DNA of 10,151 bases from CBDTYW01 sp965364735. Its GTDB lineage: Bacteria > Actinomycetota > Nitriliruptoria > Nitriliruptorales > Nitriliruptoraceae. Shown here piece by piece: positions 1 to 5,328 of the stretch. The notes under the pieces were generated by a model. That model was not told the DNA's origin. It saw only the letters and a list, made by a program, of their open reading frames with translations, and made no database searches. The position numbers and the translations under genes were made by a program. Within the stretch, counting starts at the first letter, position 1. Each line of letters begins with the position of its first letter. The stretch lies in assembly GCA_965364735.1 (NCBI GenBank), contig CBDTYW010000132.1:1-10151 (forward strand), given 5' to 3'.

Positions 1-1
1 C

Positions 2-316
2 GCGCCCGCCCCCGCCGCCGATGCGGGGAAGGAGCGTCCCGACGTCGGGATCGCCCCGCCGCCGCAGCCGACGAAGCTGTCGTACTCCTCGTCCTCTGCG
101 GGTGGCAGCGCCAGCTACGGGGTCCAGGCGACGCGGTCAGACGGGGTCCGTGCTGACGGCGCGGTCGAGCGCTCGGACGGCACGACCGTCCGTCAGGTCG
201 CCGCTGGCGTCACCTACAACAAGAGCGATGACCCGTACGCCGGCGTGGGACGCAACGACCCGTGCCCCTGTGGCAGCGAGAAGAAGTTCAAGAAGTGCCA
301 CGGTGCGCCCAGCTGA
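2..316 (+). CDS. secA: Preprotein translocase subunit SecA, C-terminal end (5' truncated)
   Basis: This is the last 104 codons of an open frame that enters from the left edge; it has no start inside the window. SecA is the ATPase motor that pushes unfolded preproteins through SecYEG. The visible part is the non-catalytic C-terminal tail: a Pro/Ala-rich linker, a Gln-Pro-Thr-Lys-Leu-Ser-Tyr stretch like the linker of other actinobacterial SecA proteins, then GRNDPCPCGS and FKKCH. These form the SEC-C zinc site (C-x-C-x8-C-H), which in SecA binds Zn and helps contact SecB or ribosomes. SEC-C motifs also occur alone in other proteins, but the linker and the Rv3235-like neighbour, which sits near secA1 in mycobacteria, favour SecA. 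The ATPase domains are outside the window. The last 29 bp overlap the end of the convergent gene at 288-794, so no separate terminator fits here. Confidence 0.9.
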   Translation, partial: APAPAADAGKERPDVGIAPPPQPTKLSYSSSSAGGSASYGVQATRSDGVRADGAVERSDGTTVRQVAAGVTYNKSDDPYAGVGRNDPCPCGSEKKFKKCHGAPS

Positions 317-794
317 TCATCTGCCGCTCCGGCGGTGGGGGTCGCAGGTCCAGGTGGTTCGGCACGACGAGCTCGGTCACGAGCCAGTCGCTCGGACGCA
401 GGGCGAACGCGATGACCCCGTCGCGGCGTGCTCGTGCCACCACCGAGACCACGTCGATGCGGTCCGGGTGCCTGCCAACCACACGGGTCCGTACCACGCG
501 TGACGGTTGGCAGGGGTGCTGGTCGGGGTGCCCGAGCATGGAGACGGGCAGGGCCCGGAGCGGGTAGCGCAGCTCGAGGACGACCATGTCGACGATCTGG
601 GGGACTCCGCGTCGGCCTTCCTCGAGGTCGAGCCACGCCCGGGTGACGTCTCGGCCGGCCTCCCATGCGGTTCGTTGCCGGACGCCGGGCCAGACCTTGG
701 CTGGTCGCACGGGGCGGTCGGTTCCGGGGCGTCGCCTGACGACAGGCGGGACGACGCTCAGGTGGGTGGCGCTGATCGGGTTGCGCGGCGTCAT
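288..794 (-). CDS. Rv3235 / DUF6459-like protein
   Basis: A 168-residue protein of unknown function. After a disordered, Arg/Pro-rich N-terminus (residues 1-40) comes a compact domain of about 110 residues: an alpha-helical start (WEAGRDVTRAWLDLEEGRR, about 44-62), a helix with VVLELRYPLRAL (71-82), then beta strands in VVGRHPDRIDVVSVVARARR and VIAFALRPSDWLVTELVV (105-144). This order matches what I remember of the Rv3235 family (DUF6459), which sits near secA in many actinobacteria; the family name is recalled, not searched. The helix-then-strands pattern could be an NTF2-like fold, which is inference. The start is ATG at 794, overlapping the stop of the upstream gene as ATGA, so translation is probably coupled. 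The stop lies 29 bp inside the opposing secA gene. The frame stays open upstream to 1238, but that part is the shadow of the next gene. Confidence 0.7.
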   Translation of the reverse strand: MTPRNPISATHLSVVPPVVRRRPGTDRPVRPAKVWPGVRQRTAWEAGRDVTRAWLDLEEGRRGVPQIVDMVVLELRYPLRALPVSMLGHPDQHPCQPSRVVRTRVVGRHPDRIDVVSVVARARRDGVIAFALRPSDWLVTELVVPNHLDLRPPPPERQMISWAHRGTS

Positions 795-1642
795 CGGGCG
801 ACCGTCGAGGCGACCGCCCAGCCCCCGAGATGGCGGCGCAGCCAGACGTCCTGGTGGTCGAGGACGGCCTCCCCGGCTCTGGCCGAGACGGTCGCGACGA
901 CGGGCCAGCCGTCGGTCTCGTGGATGGCGTGGACGACGAGGTCGGCGAAGCCGGCGTCCTCCAACGTCCGGGCGATCTCGACGTGGTCGTCCTCGTCGAC
1001 GGGGCGAACCATCCGCGGCGGGAGCGGGCTGAGGTCGACGTCGTCGACCGGCAGGGGCCAGGGGTCGCCGGCGATCCGGGGGGCGGGGCCGTCGAGACGC
1101 ACGGGCACCGCGACGCGGAGCGGGGGCGCGGTCATCCATCCGTCGCCGTCGTGCGCGACGGTCAAGACGAGCACACGGACGACCAGGTGATCCGGTGCGG
1201 GGTGATCGATGGCCTCGATGACGAGGTGGTCCGCCCACCGCGGCGCGTCGTCGTCGAAGGAGCGCTCGCTGACCCAGGCACGCGCCGCCAGGATGGCGAG
1301 CGCGGTGGGCGCGTCGAGCGCGGCGGCGGTGGTGGGACCGGCAGGCGCTGACGACAGGGCCTCGAGGGAGTCAGGTCCGGAGAGGCGCGGAGAAGCAGCA
1401 GCCGGGGCGGTGGCGATCACCTCGGTCTCCTCCGTCGACGGGGCGGGGGCCGGCGCCGTCGCGACGCCGCGGAGGGCCAGTACGCCGACGACGCCCCACG
1501 GCGCCGCGACCGCGAGCCAGAACCCGGGACCGCGGCGGGACGTGCCGGCCCTCCGCGGGCTGTCCTCCTCCTCGAAGGCGAAGCTCTCGGGGGGCAGGGG
1601 GTTGTCGTGCCCGCGGGCGGGGGCGGACTGTGCCGCGGGCAC
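791..1642 (-). CDS. Membrane-anchored TcpC/VirB8-like hypothetical protein
   Basis: A 283-residue protein with no named family that I can assign firmly. It has an acidic, Pro-rich cytoplasmic N-terminus (1-38), one membrane segment (about 41-60, FWLAVAAPWGVVGVLALRG), an Ala/Pro/Thr linker (61-105), then an external part with what look like two tandem alpha+beta domains (about 106-200 and 210-283), each with a Trp near a C-terminal strand. One membrane anchor plus two NTF2-like domains joined by a PVPVD-like linker is the architecture of TcpC/VirB8-type conjugation proteins; here that is an analogy from pattern, and no conjugation genes are nearby. The GTG at 1642 is the first usable start after an in-frame TGA near 1684, and no Shine-Dalgarno is seen. 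The gene overlaps the DUF6459-like gene by 4 bp, so both are probably made together and may act at the membrane. Confidence 0.7.
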   Translation of the reverse strand: MPAAQSAPARGHDNPLPPESFAFEEEDSPRRAGTSRRGPGFWLAVAAPWGVVGVLALRGVATAPAPAPSTEETEVIATAPAAASPRLSGPDSLEALSSAPAGPTTAAALDAPTALAILAARAWVSERSFDDDAPRWADHLVIEAIDHPAPDHLVVRVLVLTVAHDGDGWMTAPPLRVAVPVRLDGPAPRIAGDPWPLPVDDVDLSPLPPRMVRPVDEDDHVEIARTLEDAGFADLVVHAIHETDGWPVVATVSARAGEAVLDHQDVWLRRHLGGWAVASTVAR

Positions 1643-1657
1643 GACAGGTTGCGAGGT

Positions 1658-1685
1658 CTCGTAGATGATTGTTACATCCTGTCAA
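1658..1685 (-). promoter_or_regulatory. Candidate promoter for the 1642-288 operon
   Basis: On the minus strand TTGACA (1685-1680) is followed after 16 bp by TACGAG (1663-1658), a fair -35/-10 pair. Transcription would start near 1650, about 8 nt before the GTG at 1642, giving an almost leaderless mRNA; this fits the absence of a Shine-Dalgarno. The element lies in an unusually AT-rich patch for this genome. It is predicted by eye only. Confidence 0.45.
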
Positions 1686-1713
1686 GCAGTGTTCTTTAAA
1701 CTCTGACAGTGTT
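1679..1713. repeat. Inverted CTGTCA/TGACAG and direct CAGTGTT repeats in a divergent promoter region
   Basis: CTGTCA (1679-1684) and TGACAG (1704-1709) are perfect inverted copies. CAGTGTT (1687-1693) is repeated directly at 1707-1713, exactly 20 bp on, about two helical turns. Between them lies an AT-rich core (TTCTTTAAA). The group sits over the candidate -35 of the leftward operon and upstream of the sigma gene, where an operator for either would lie. No known regulator motif is recognised. Confidence 0.4.
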
Positions 1714-1810
1714 GCACACACCCGCGGAGTCTGCGATCCGGCGACCCTGACGCTGTGGACAACCTGCGCTGCGTGGACGCATCAGGGATCGGCCTGACGG
1801 AGGTGGCCGG

Positions 1811-1824
1811 TAGGCTCGCCCGAC
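1811..1824 (+). promoter_or_regulatory. Leaderless-type -10 element of the sigma gene
   Basis: TAGGCT (1811-1816) fits the actinobacterial -10 pattern TANNNT and ends 8 nt before the GTG at 1825, the spacing expected if transcription starts at the start codon. No good -35 lies 16-19 bp upstream and no clear SigR-type GGAAT/GTT pair is seen. Similar elements precede the genes at 2879 and 5329. Confidence 0.5.
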
Positions 1825-2553
1825 GTGTTGTCGTTGGCGACGCGAACCAATGACGGGGTGGTCGTGGCACAGGGATCTGGCACCTCGCCGGCCGTCGCGC
1901 TGAGCGAAGACGAGCGCCCCGAGATCATCGACGGCGTCCAGGCGGACGGCTCGATCCAGCGGCAGGAGCTGTCCGACACCGACCGCAACCGGCTGTTCGG
2001 GGAGCAGGTCCTTCCGGAGATCGACCGGCTGTACTCGGCAGCGCTTCGGTACACGCGCAACCCGGCCGACGCCGAGGACCTTGTGCAGGAGGCCGTCGCG
2101 AAGGCTTTCGACAAGTTCCACCAGTACCAGCAGGGCACGAACCTGAAGGCGTGGCTCTACCGGATCCTCCACAACACCTACATCAACCAGTACCGCAAGA
2201 AGCAGCGGCGTCCGCAGGAGTCGCTCCAAGAGCAGATCGACGACTTCTCGTTCTACGACGCCGCGAGCCGGGGGCAGTCGAGCGCCGGTAAGTCGGCCGA
2301 GTTCGAGGTCCTCAACGCGATCACCGCGGATGAGGTCAAGCAGGCGATGGCCGACCTCCCGGAGACCTTCCGCATGGCCGTCTACCTGGCTGATGTCGAG
2401 GGCTTCGCCTACAAGGAGATCGCCGAGATCATGGGGACCCCGATCGGCACCGTGATGTCGCGGCTGCACCGGGGAAGGAAAGCGCTCCAGCTCGCGTTGG
2501 CTGGGTATGCCCGCGAACGCGGGCTCATCTCGGACGACGAGGACAAGCGATGA
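1825..2553 (+). CDS. sigR: ECF RNA polymerase sigma factor, SigR/SigH group
   Basis: A 242-residue sigma factor that directs RNA polymerase to thiol-oxidative-stress promoters in its relatives (SigR of Streptomyces, SigH of M. tuberculosis). Region 2 runs from about 58 to 130 and includes DAEDLVQE (82-89) and the -10-binding segment NLKAWLYRILHNTYINQYRK (106-125). Region 4 (about 170-222) includes LPETFRMAVYLADVEG, YKEIAEIMGTPIGTVMSR and LHRGRK, nearly the same as in SigH. The group is clear from these segments and from the RsrA-type gene overlapping its stop. About 50 residues precede the conserved core; Streptomyces SigR also has a longer, unstable form with an N-terminal extension. The start GTG at 1825 is chosen because TAGGCT lies 8 nt upstream; GTG codons at 1858 or 1864 are alternatives. 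The usual circuit would include autoregulation, but no SigR-type promoter is evident upstream. Confidence 0.93.
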   Translation: MLSLATRTNDGVVVAQGSGTSPAVALSEDERPEIIDGVQADGSIQRQELSDTDRNRLFGEQVLPEIDRLYSAALRYTRNPADAEDLVQEAVAKAFDKFHQYQQGTNLKAWLYRILHNTYINQYRKKQRRPQESLQEQIDDFSFYDAASRGQSSAGKSAEFEVLNAITADEVKQAMADLPETFRMAVYLADVEGFAYKEIAEIMGTPIGTVMSRLHRGRKALQLALAGYARERGLISDDEDKR

Positions 2554-2810
2554 GCGGGGACTGCGCGGAGCCCGGGGACTGCCAAGAGGCGCTCGACAAG
2601 CTCCAGGAGTACCTCGACGGCGAAGTCCCAGAGACCCGTCTCGGCGAGATCCGCGATCATCTCTCGGCGTGCTACCCCTGCGGCGACCGGGCCTCCTTCG
2701 AGGAGCAGCTCCGGGCGATCGTCCGCAGGGAGTGTGCCGACCGAGCCCCTGAGGCCCTGATCGAGCGCATCCGGATCCGTCTCGCTGACGGTGCTGCCAC
2801 CGCAAGCTGA
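2550..2810 (+). CDS. rsrA: Zinc-binding anti-sigma factor, RsrA/RshA type
   Basis: An 86-residue protein of the ZAS (zinc-containing anti-sigma) family that binds its sigma factor in reduced conditions and lets go when its thiols form a disulfide. The metal site can be read directly: Cys11 in GDCQEALDKL, then H37-x3-C41-x2-C44 in HLSACYPC. These positions equal the Cys11/His37/Cys41/Cys44 numbering I recall for Streptomyces RsrA, and Cys62 (RREC) also has an RsrA counterpart. The size is close to the family norm (about 100). The ATG at 2550 overlaps the sigma stop as ATGA, so the two proteins are probably made in a fixed ratio by coupled translation. Cytoplasmic; no membrane segment. Confidence 0.93.
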   Translation: MSGDCAEPGDCQEALDKLQEYLDGEVPETRLGEIRDHLSACYPCGDRASFEEQLRAIVRRECADRAPEALIERIRIRLADGAATAS

Positions 2811-2824
2811 CCGGGGACCTGACG

Positions 2825-2857
2825 TAGGCTCGGGCCACGTTGACGCGCTGCGCGTCA
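2825..2857 (+). promoter_or_regulatory. -10 element followed by a 7-bp hairpin ahead of the epimerase gene
   Basis: TAGGCT (2825-2830) is followed within 11 nt by a perfect dyad, TGACGCG-CTG-CGCGTCA (2841-2857). With transcription starting near 2837, the hairpin would lie at the very 5' end of the mRNA, about 20 nt before the start codon at 2879. It could protect the mRNA end or be a DNA operator; there is no U-tract, so it is unlikely to be a terminator for rsrA. Confidence 0.45.
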
Positions 2858-2878
2858 TCGAAGCCAACGAGGTCCGTC

Positions 2879-3832
2879 GTGTCGTCCAACAGCACCGTGC
2901 TCGTGACCGGTGGAGCCGGGTTCATCGGGTCCAACCTCGTTGACCGACTGCTCGACGACGATCACCGCGTCGTGGCTGTCGACGACCTGTCGACGGGACG
3001 CCTCAAGAACCTGGCAGCTGCCCGCGATCGGGGCGGAGCCTTCGACTTCCATCGCCTCGACCTGACCGGCGGCGGCTTCGGCCGGGTCGTCGAGAAGGCC
3101 AGACCCGAGGTGATCGTCCACCTGGCGGCCCGCGTCGACGTGCGCCGCTCGGTCATCGACCCGGTCACCGACGCGATGACCAACGTGATCGGCACGATCG
3201 AGGTCCTGGAGGCTGCGCGGGCTCATGGCGTCCGCAAGGTCGTCTACGCGACGTCTGGGCCGGGCGTCGACGACGCTCACGCCGAGGACCTCCCGCTCGA
3301 GGAGGGCTACCCGGCTCCGTCACGGTCCCCGAACGCCGCCGCGAAGCGTAGCGGTGAGGAGTACCTCCGAACCTACGCGAGCCTCCACGGGATCGCGTGG
3401 ACCTCGCTGGCTCTGGCCAACGTCTACGGGCCGCGCCAGCAGGCCAGCGACGGGTTCGGTGTGGTGACGAACTTCATCGACCGGATGCTGGTCGGTCGGC
3501 CGTGCAAGATCCACGGCGACGGGGAGCAGACGCGCGACTTCGTCTACGTCGACGACGTGGTCCACGCGTTCTCGCTGGCCCTGCACCGTGGTGACGGGAT
3601 GACCTGCCACATCGGGACGTCCGAGCGAACCTCGATCGCGACCCTCTACCGGGCGCTCGCGGCGGGGACCGGCTACGTCCACGCACCCGTCCACGACGAC
3701 GAGCGCGAGGGTGATGTCCGCCACTCCTGCCTCGATGCCCGGCTCGCGGGGCGAGAGCTGGGGTGGAAGCCGTGGACGACGTTGCAGGAGGGCCTCGCGG
3801 CCACGCTGCGTTGGGCCGCGGAGCAGCAGTGA
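2879..3832 (+). CDS. NAD-dependent epimerase/dehydratase family protein with altered catalytic Tyr
   Basis: A 317-residue extended short-chain dehydrogenase of the nucleotide-sugar epimerase type (GalE-like). Near the N-terminus TVLVTGGAGFIGSNLVDRLL has the NAD-binding Gly motif (residues 11-17). Further markers are the acidic VDDLSTG, HLAARVDVRRSV, the strand VVYATSG with the catalytic-region Ser/Thr, NVYGPRQ, and TRDFVYVDDVV. The family's Y-x3-K is here N152-x3-K156 (PNAAAK), and the usual VYG after the TSG segment reads VDD, so classical epimerase chemistry is doubtful. It may have another activity, or act as a binding protein. The start GTG at 2879 has GAGG 6 nt upstream and leaves a normal N-terminus; the frame opens earlier, with TTG at 2840 next to the -10. 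It follows rsrA by 68 bp but seems to have its own promoter. The substrate cannot be told. Confidence 0.82.
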   Translation: MSSNSTVLVTGGAGFIGSNLVDRLLDDDHRVVAVDDLSTGRLKNLAAARDRGGAFDFHRLDLTGGGFGRVVEKARPEVIVHLAARVDVRRSVIDPVTDAMTNVIGTIEVLEAARAHGVRKVVYATSGPGVDDAHAEDLPLEEGYPAPSRSPNAAAKRSGEEYLRTYASLHGIAWTSLALANVYGPRQQASDGFGVVTNFIDRMLVGRPCKIHGDGEQTRDFVYVDDVVHAFSLALHRGDGMTCHIGTSERTSIATLYRALAAGTGYVHAPVHDDEREGDVRHSCLDARLAGRELGWKPWTTLQEGLAATLRWAAEQQ

Positions 3833-3897
3833 CCGCCGAGGCGAGGTGAACCGCCCCGATCCCGTGCGTTGAGTGCCCGAAGTAACGCTGTGATGTC

Positions 3898-3967
3898 GGG
3901 TGGACGCGGATAGCGTCCGCCCAACGTCACGTTCCGTTACCATGGCCGTCGCTGTCCGGACAACAGC
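3898..3967. promoter_or_regulatory. Hairpin and palindromes between the epimerase gene and bldD
   Basis: Three dyads lie in this 155-bp gap. The first is a 10-bp stem GGGTGGACGC/GCGTCCGCCC (one G-T wobble) with a GGATA loop at 3898-3922. The second is AACGT-C-ACGTT at 3923-3933. The third is TGTCCGGACA at 3953-3962, inside GCTGT/ACAGC arms (3951-3967). The first could end the epimerase transcript, though no T-tract follows. TACCAT (3938-3943) is a possible -10 for bldD without a good -35. BldD commonly regulates its own gene, and a GTGA (3890-3893) and TCACG (3927-3931) resemble BldD half-sites, but the spacing is wide. Confidence 0.4.
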
Positions 3968-3987
3968 GTGAACCGCGGAGGGCTGAC

Positions 3988-4449
3988 GTGACGTACTCGG
4001 AAGAGGTCGGCGCACGCCTCCGTCGCATCCGTGTCCAGCAAGGGCTCTCCCTCCAGGACGTCGAGCGCACCTCGGACGGGCTCTGGAAGGCCGCCGTCGT
4101 CGGCTCGTACGAGCGTGGTGACCGCAACATCACCGCGTCGCGGCTGTGCGAGCTCGCCGAGTTCTACGGCATCGCCCCCGGCGATGTCCTCCCGGCCGAC
4201 GACAGCCCCCGTCCGCTCGAGCGCAGCGCCGGCATCGTGATCGACCTCACCAAGCTGCCGATCCACGACGAGCGGCTCGACGGACTCCGGCGGTACTGCG
4301 AGGCCATCCAGCTGCAGCGCGGCGACTACAACCGCCAGCTGCTGTCGATCCGTGGGGAGGACCTGCGGGCGCTCGCGATCATCATGAACTCGAACCCGCA
4401 GCACCTCATCGAGGACCTGCGGGTCTCAGGGATCCTCGTCGAGGAGTGA
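3988..4449 (+). CDS. bldD: Developmental regulator BldD, c-di-GMP-binding transcription factor
   Basis: A 153-residue DNA-binding protein. In Streptomyces BldD represses development genes when two dimers are joined by a tetrameric c-di-GMP cluster. The N-terminal HTH_3 domain (about 5-70) contains LRRIRVQQGLSLQDVE, WKAAVVGSYERGDRNIT and LCELAEFYG, nearly the same as in Streptomyces. The C-terminal domain (about 85-150) carries both ligand motifs: R111-G-D113 and, after eight residues, R122-G-E-D125; Streptomyces has RGD-x8-RQDD, so the binding Arg and Asp residues are kept. The start GTG at 3988 has GGAGGG 5 nt upstream. It is probably transcribed alone: the next gene is convergent with only 10 bp between stops. 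No diguanylate cyclase or phosphodiesterase gene is visible in the window. Its targets here are unknown. Confidence 0.93.
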   Translation: MTYSEEVGARLRRIRVQQGLSLQDVERTSDGLWKAAVVGSYERGDRNITASRLCELAEFYGIAPGDVLPADDSPRPLERSAGIVIDLTKLPIHDERLDGLRRYCEAIQLQRGDYNRQLLSIRGEDLRALAIIMNSNPQHLIEDLRVSGILVEE

Positions 4450-4459
4450 TCCGGACAGG

Positions 4460-5170
4460 TCACCGGGCGGTGTGGATCATGCGGTTCACGGCGTCGAGGA
4501 CCGAGCGGGCGATCGAGTCGAGCTCGTCGCCTCGGACCATCGCGCTGCCGCAGACGGTGGTGTCACCGCTGCTCGAGTTCACGTGCACGAACGACATCGC
4601 GACCATGTGCCCGCGGACCTCGAGGACGTCGATGCCCTCGATCTCGGCGACGCGGTCGTCGCCGAGGAGCGGCAGGACGGCCTTCAGCGTGGCGCGGGCG
4701 GCGGCGCGACGCCGCCCCTGCATGCTTGCCGGGCCGTCGTCCTCGCCCTGGAAGATGTCGTCGCCGTCGACGATCGCAACCTTGACGGCGCAGCGCAGCG
4801 CTTCCTGCTCGGTGCTGACCGTGCCGATGCGCACGCGGCGTTCCCCGATGCCGGCGTCGTCCTCGTTGAGGCGCACGACGCTGATCACCCGGTGATCCAG
4901 CGAGACCGAGTAGCGCGCCATCATCATGGACACGACGTCGCGCACGGTCTGCTTGGGGCCCTTCTCCATCGTCGTGAGGACGTGGAGCTCGTCGACGGGC
5001 CGCTCGAACCCCGGGACGATGCGTGCCGCGATGACCCCCGGGATCGCCTTGAGCGCGTGCTCGACCGTCAGCCGCTGTGCGGGGTGGTGCAGGTCGACGT
5101 CCTTGGGCGGAACGAGCACGTCCACGCCGCTGGCGGGTTCGTCGACGCTCTCGGCGGACTTGGCGGTCAT
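4460..5170 (-). CDS. Two-domain hypothetical protein
   Basis: A 236-residue soluble protein with no family name that I can give. Residues about 30-110 form one alpha/beta domain: a helix, IPGVIAARIV, DELHVLTTMEKGPKQTVRDV, then ARYSVSLDHRVISVVRLN. I recall the same spacing (PGV-x2-AR-V, E-HVL, K-x2-R-V, DHR-IS) in uncharacterised proteins of other Gram-positive bacteria. Residues about 125-234 form a second domain with a conserved-looking helix (GRRRAAARATLKAVLPLL), EGIDVLEVRG and, at the end, MVRGDELDSIARSVLDAVNR. The last part resembles the tail of the regulatory domain of 2-isopropylmalate synthase (LeuA_dimer), so ligand sensing is possible; this is inference. The ATG at 5170 has AGGAG 5 nt upstream. 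It is divergent from the sigma-domain/kinase operon and may share its regulatory region. Confidence 0.7.
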   Translation of the reverse strand: MTAKSAESVDEPASGVDVLVPPKDVDLHHPAQRLTVEHALKAIPGVIAARIVPGFERPVDELHVLTTMEKGPKQTVRDVVSMMMARYSVSLDHRVISVVRLNEDDAGIGERRVRIGTVSTEQEALRCAVKVAIVDGDDIFQGEDDGPASMQGRRRAAARATLKAVLPLLGDDRVAEIEGIDVLEVRGHMVAMSFVHVNSSSGDTTVCGSAMVRGDELDSIARSVLDAVNRMIHTAR

Positions 5171-5328
5171 GTGGGCTCCTGCCCTGCGGGGTCAGCTCGG
5201 CTCGGGCGACGACGCGTCACGCCTCCGGCCCGTGCCTGCCATGGTGTCTGGTCCCCGCTCCGCTGTCTCGAGATCGGCAGGTTGTGGCGAGAAGGGCCGG
5301 AGGGGCGGCTGAGGCTACGCTCCGGCCC
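5171..5328. promoter_or_regulatory. Divergent regulatory region with three copies of a 9-bp word
   Basis: This 158-bp gap separates the leftward gene at 5170 from the rightward operon at 5329. CTCCGGCCC occurs at 5223-5231 and 5320-5328, and its reverse complement GGGCCGGAG at 5294-5302. The last two form a perfect 9-bp dyad with a 17-nt centre. The right arm starts inside a -10-like TACGCT (5316-5321) and ends directly at the ATG at 5329. If the mRNA starts at the ATG, as the 7-nt spacing from the -10 suggests, the dyad acts as DNA, for example as an operator; if transcription starts further upstream, it would fold over the ribosome site. No clear -35 is seen. Confidence 0.5.

Noticed and set aside
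830..1351. Plus-strand open frame opposite the membrane protein gene
   Set aside because: Its translation is Val/Asp/Gly/Arg-rich without recognisable domains, while the minus strand has a membrane anchor and folded-looking domains and overlaps the next gene by ATGA.
1371..1721. Minus-strand open frame of 116 codons starting at 1721 in another frame
   Set aside because: It overlaps the membrane protein gene almost completely and becomes Arg/Pro-rich shadow sequence after a few residues.
1696..2934. Long minus-strand open frame of 412 codons opposite sigR/rsrA
   Set aside because: It is the reverse shadow of a confirmed sigma factor and anti-sigma gene, is rich in Arg/Gly/Pro without domains, and results from high GC lowering stop-codon frequency.
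3898..3922. Classical Rho-independent terminator after the epimerase gene
   Set aside because: The stem is strong, but no T-tract follows on either strand, so it is recorded as a dyad of unknown role.
5077..5328. Upstream extension of the sigma-region-4 protein to a start at 5077
   Set aside because: It would overlap the start of the divergent gene at 5170, the added sequence is Arg/Ser/Pro junk, and a -10 element sits just before the ATG at 5329.
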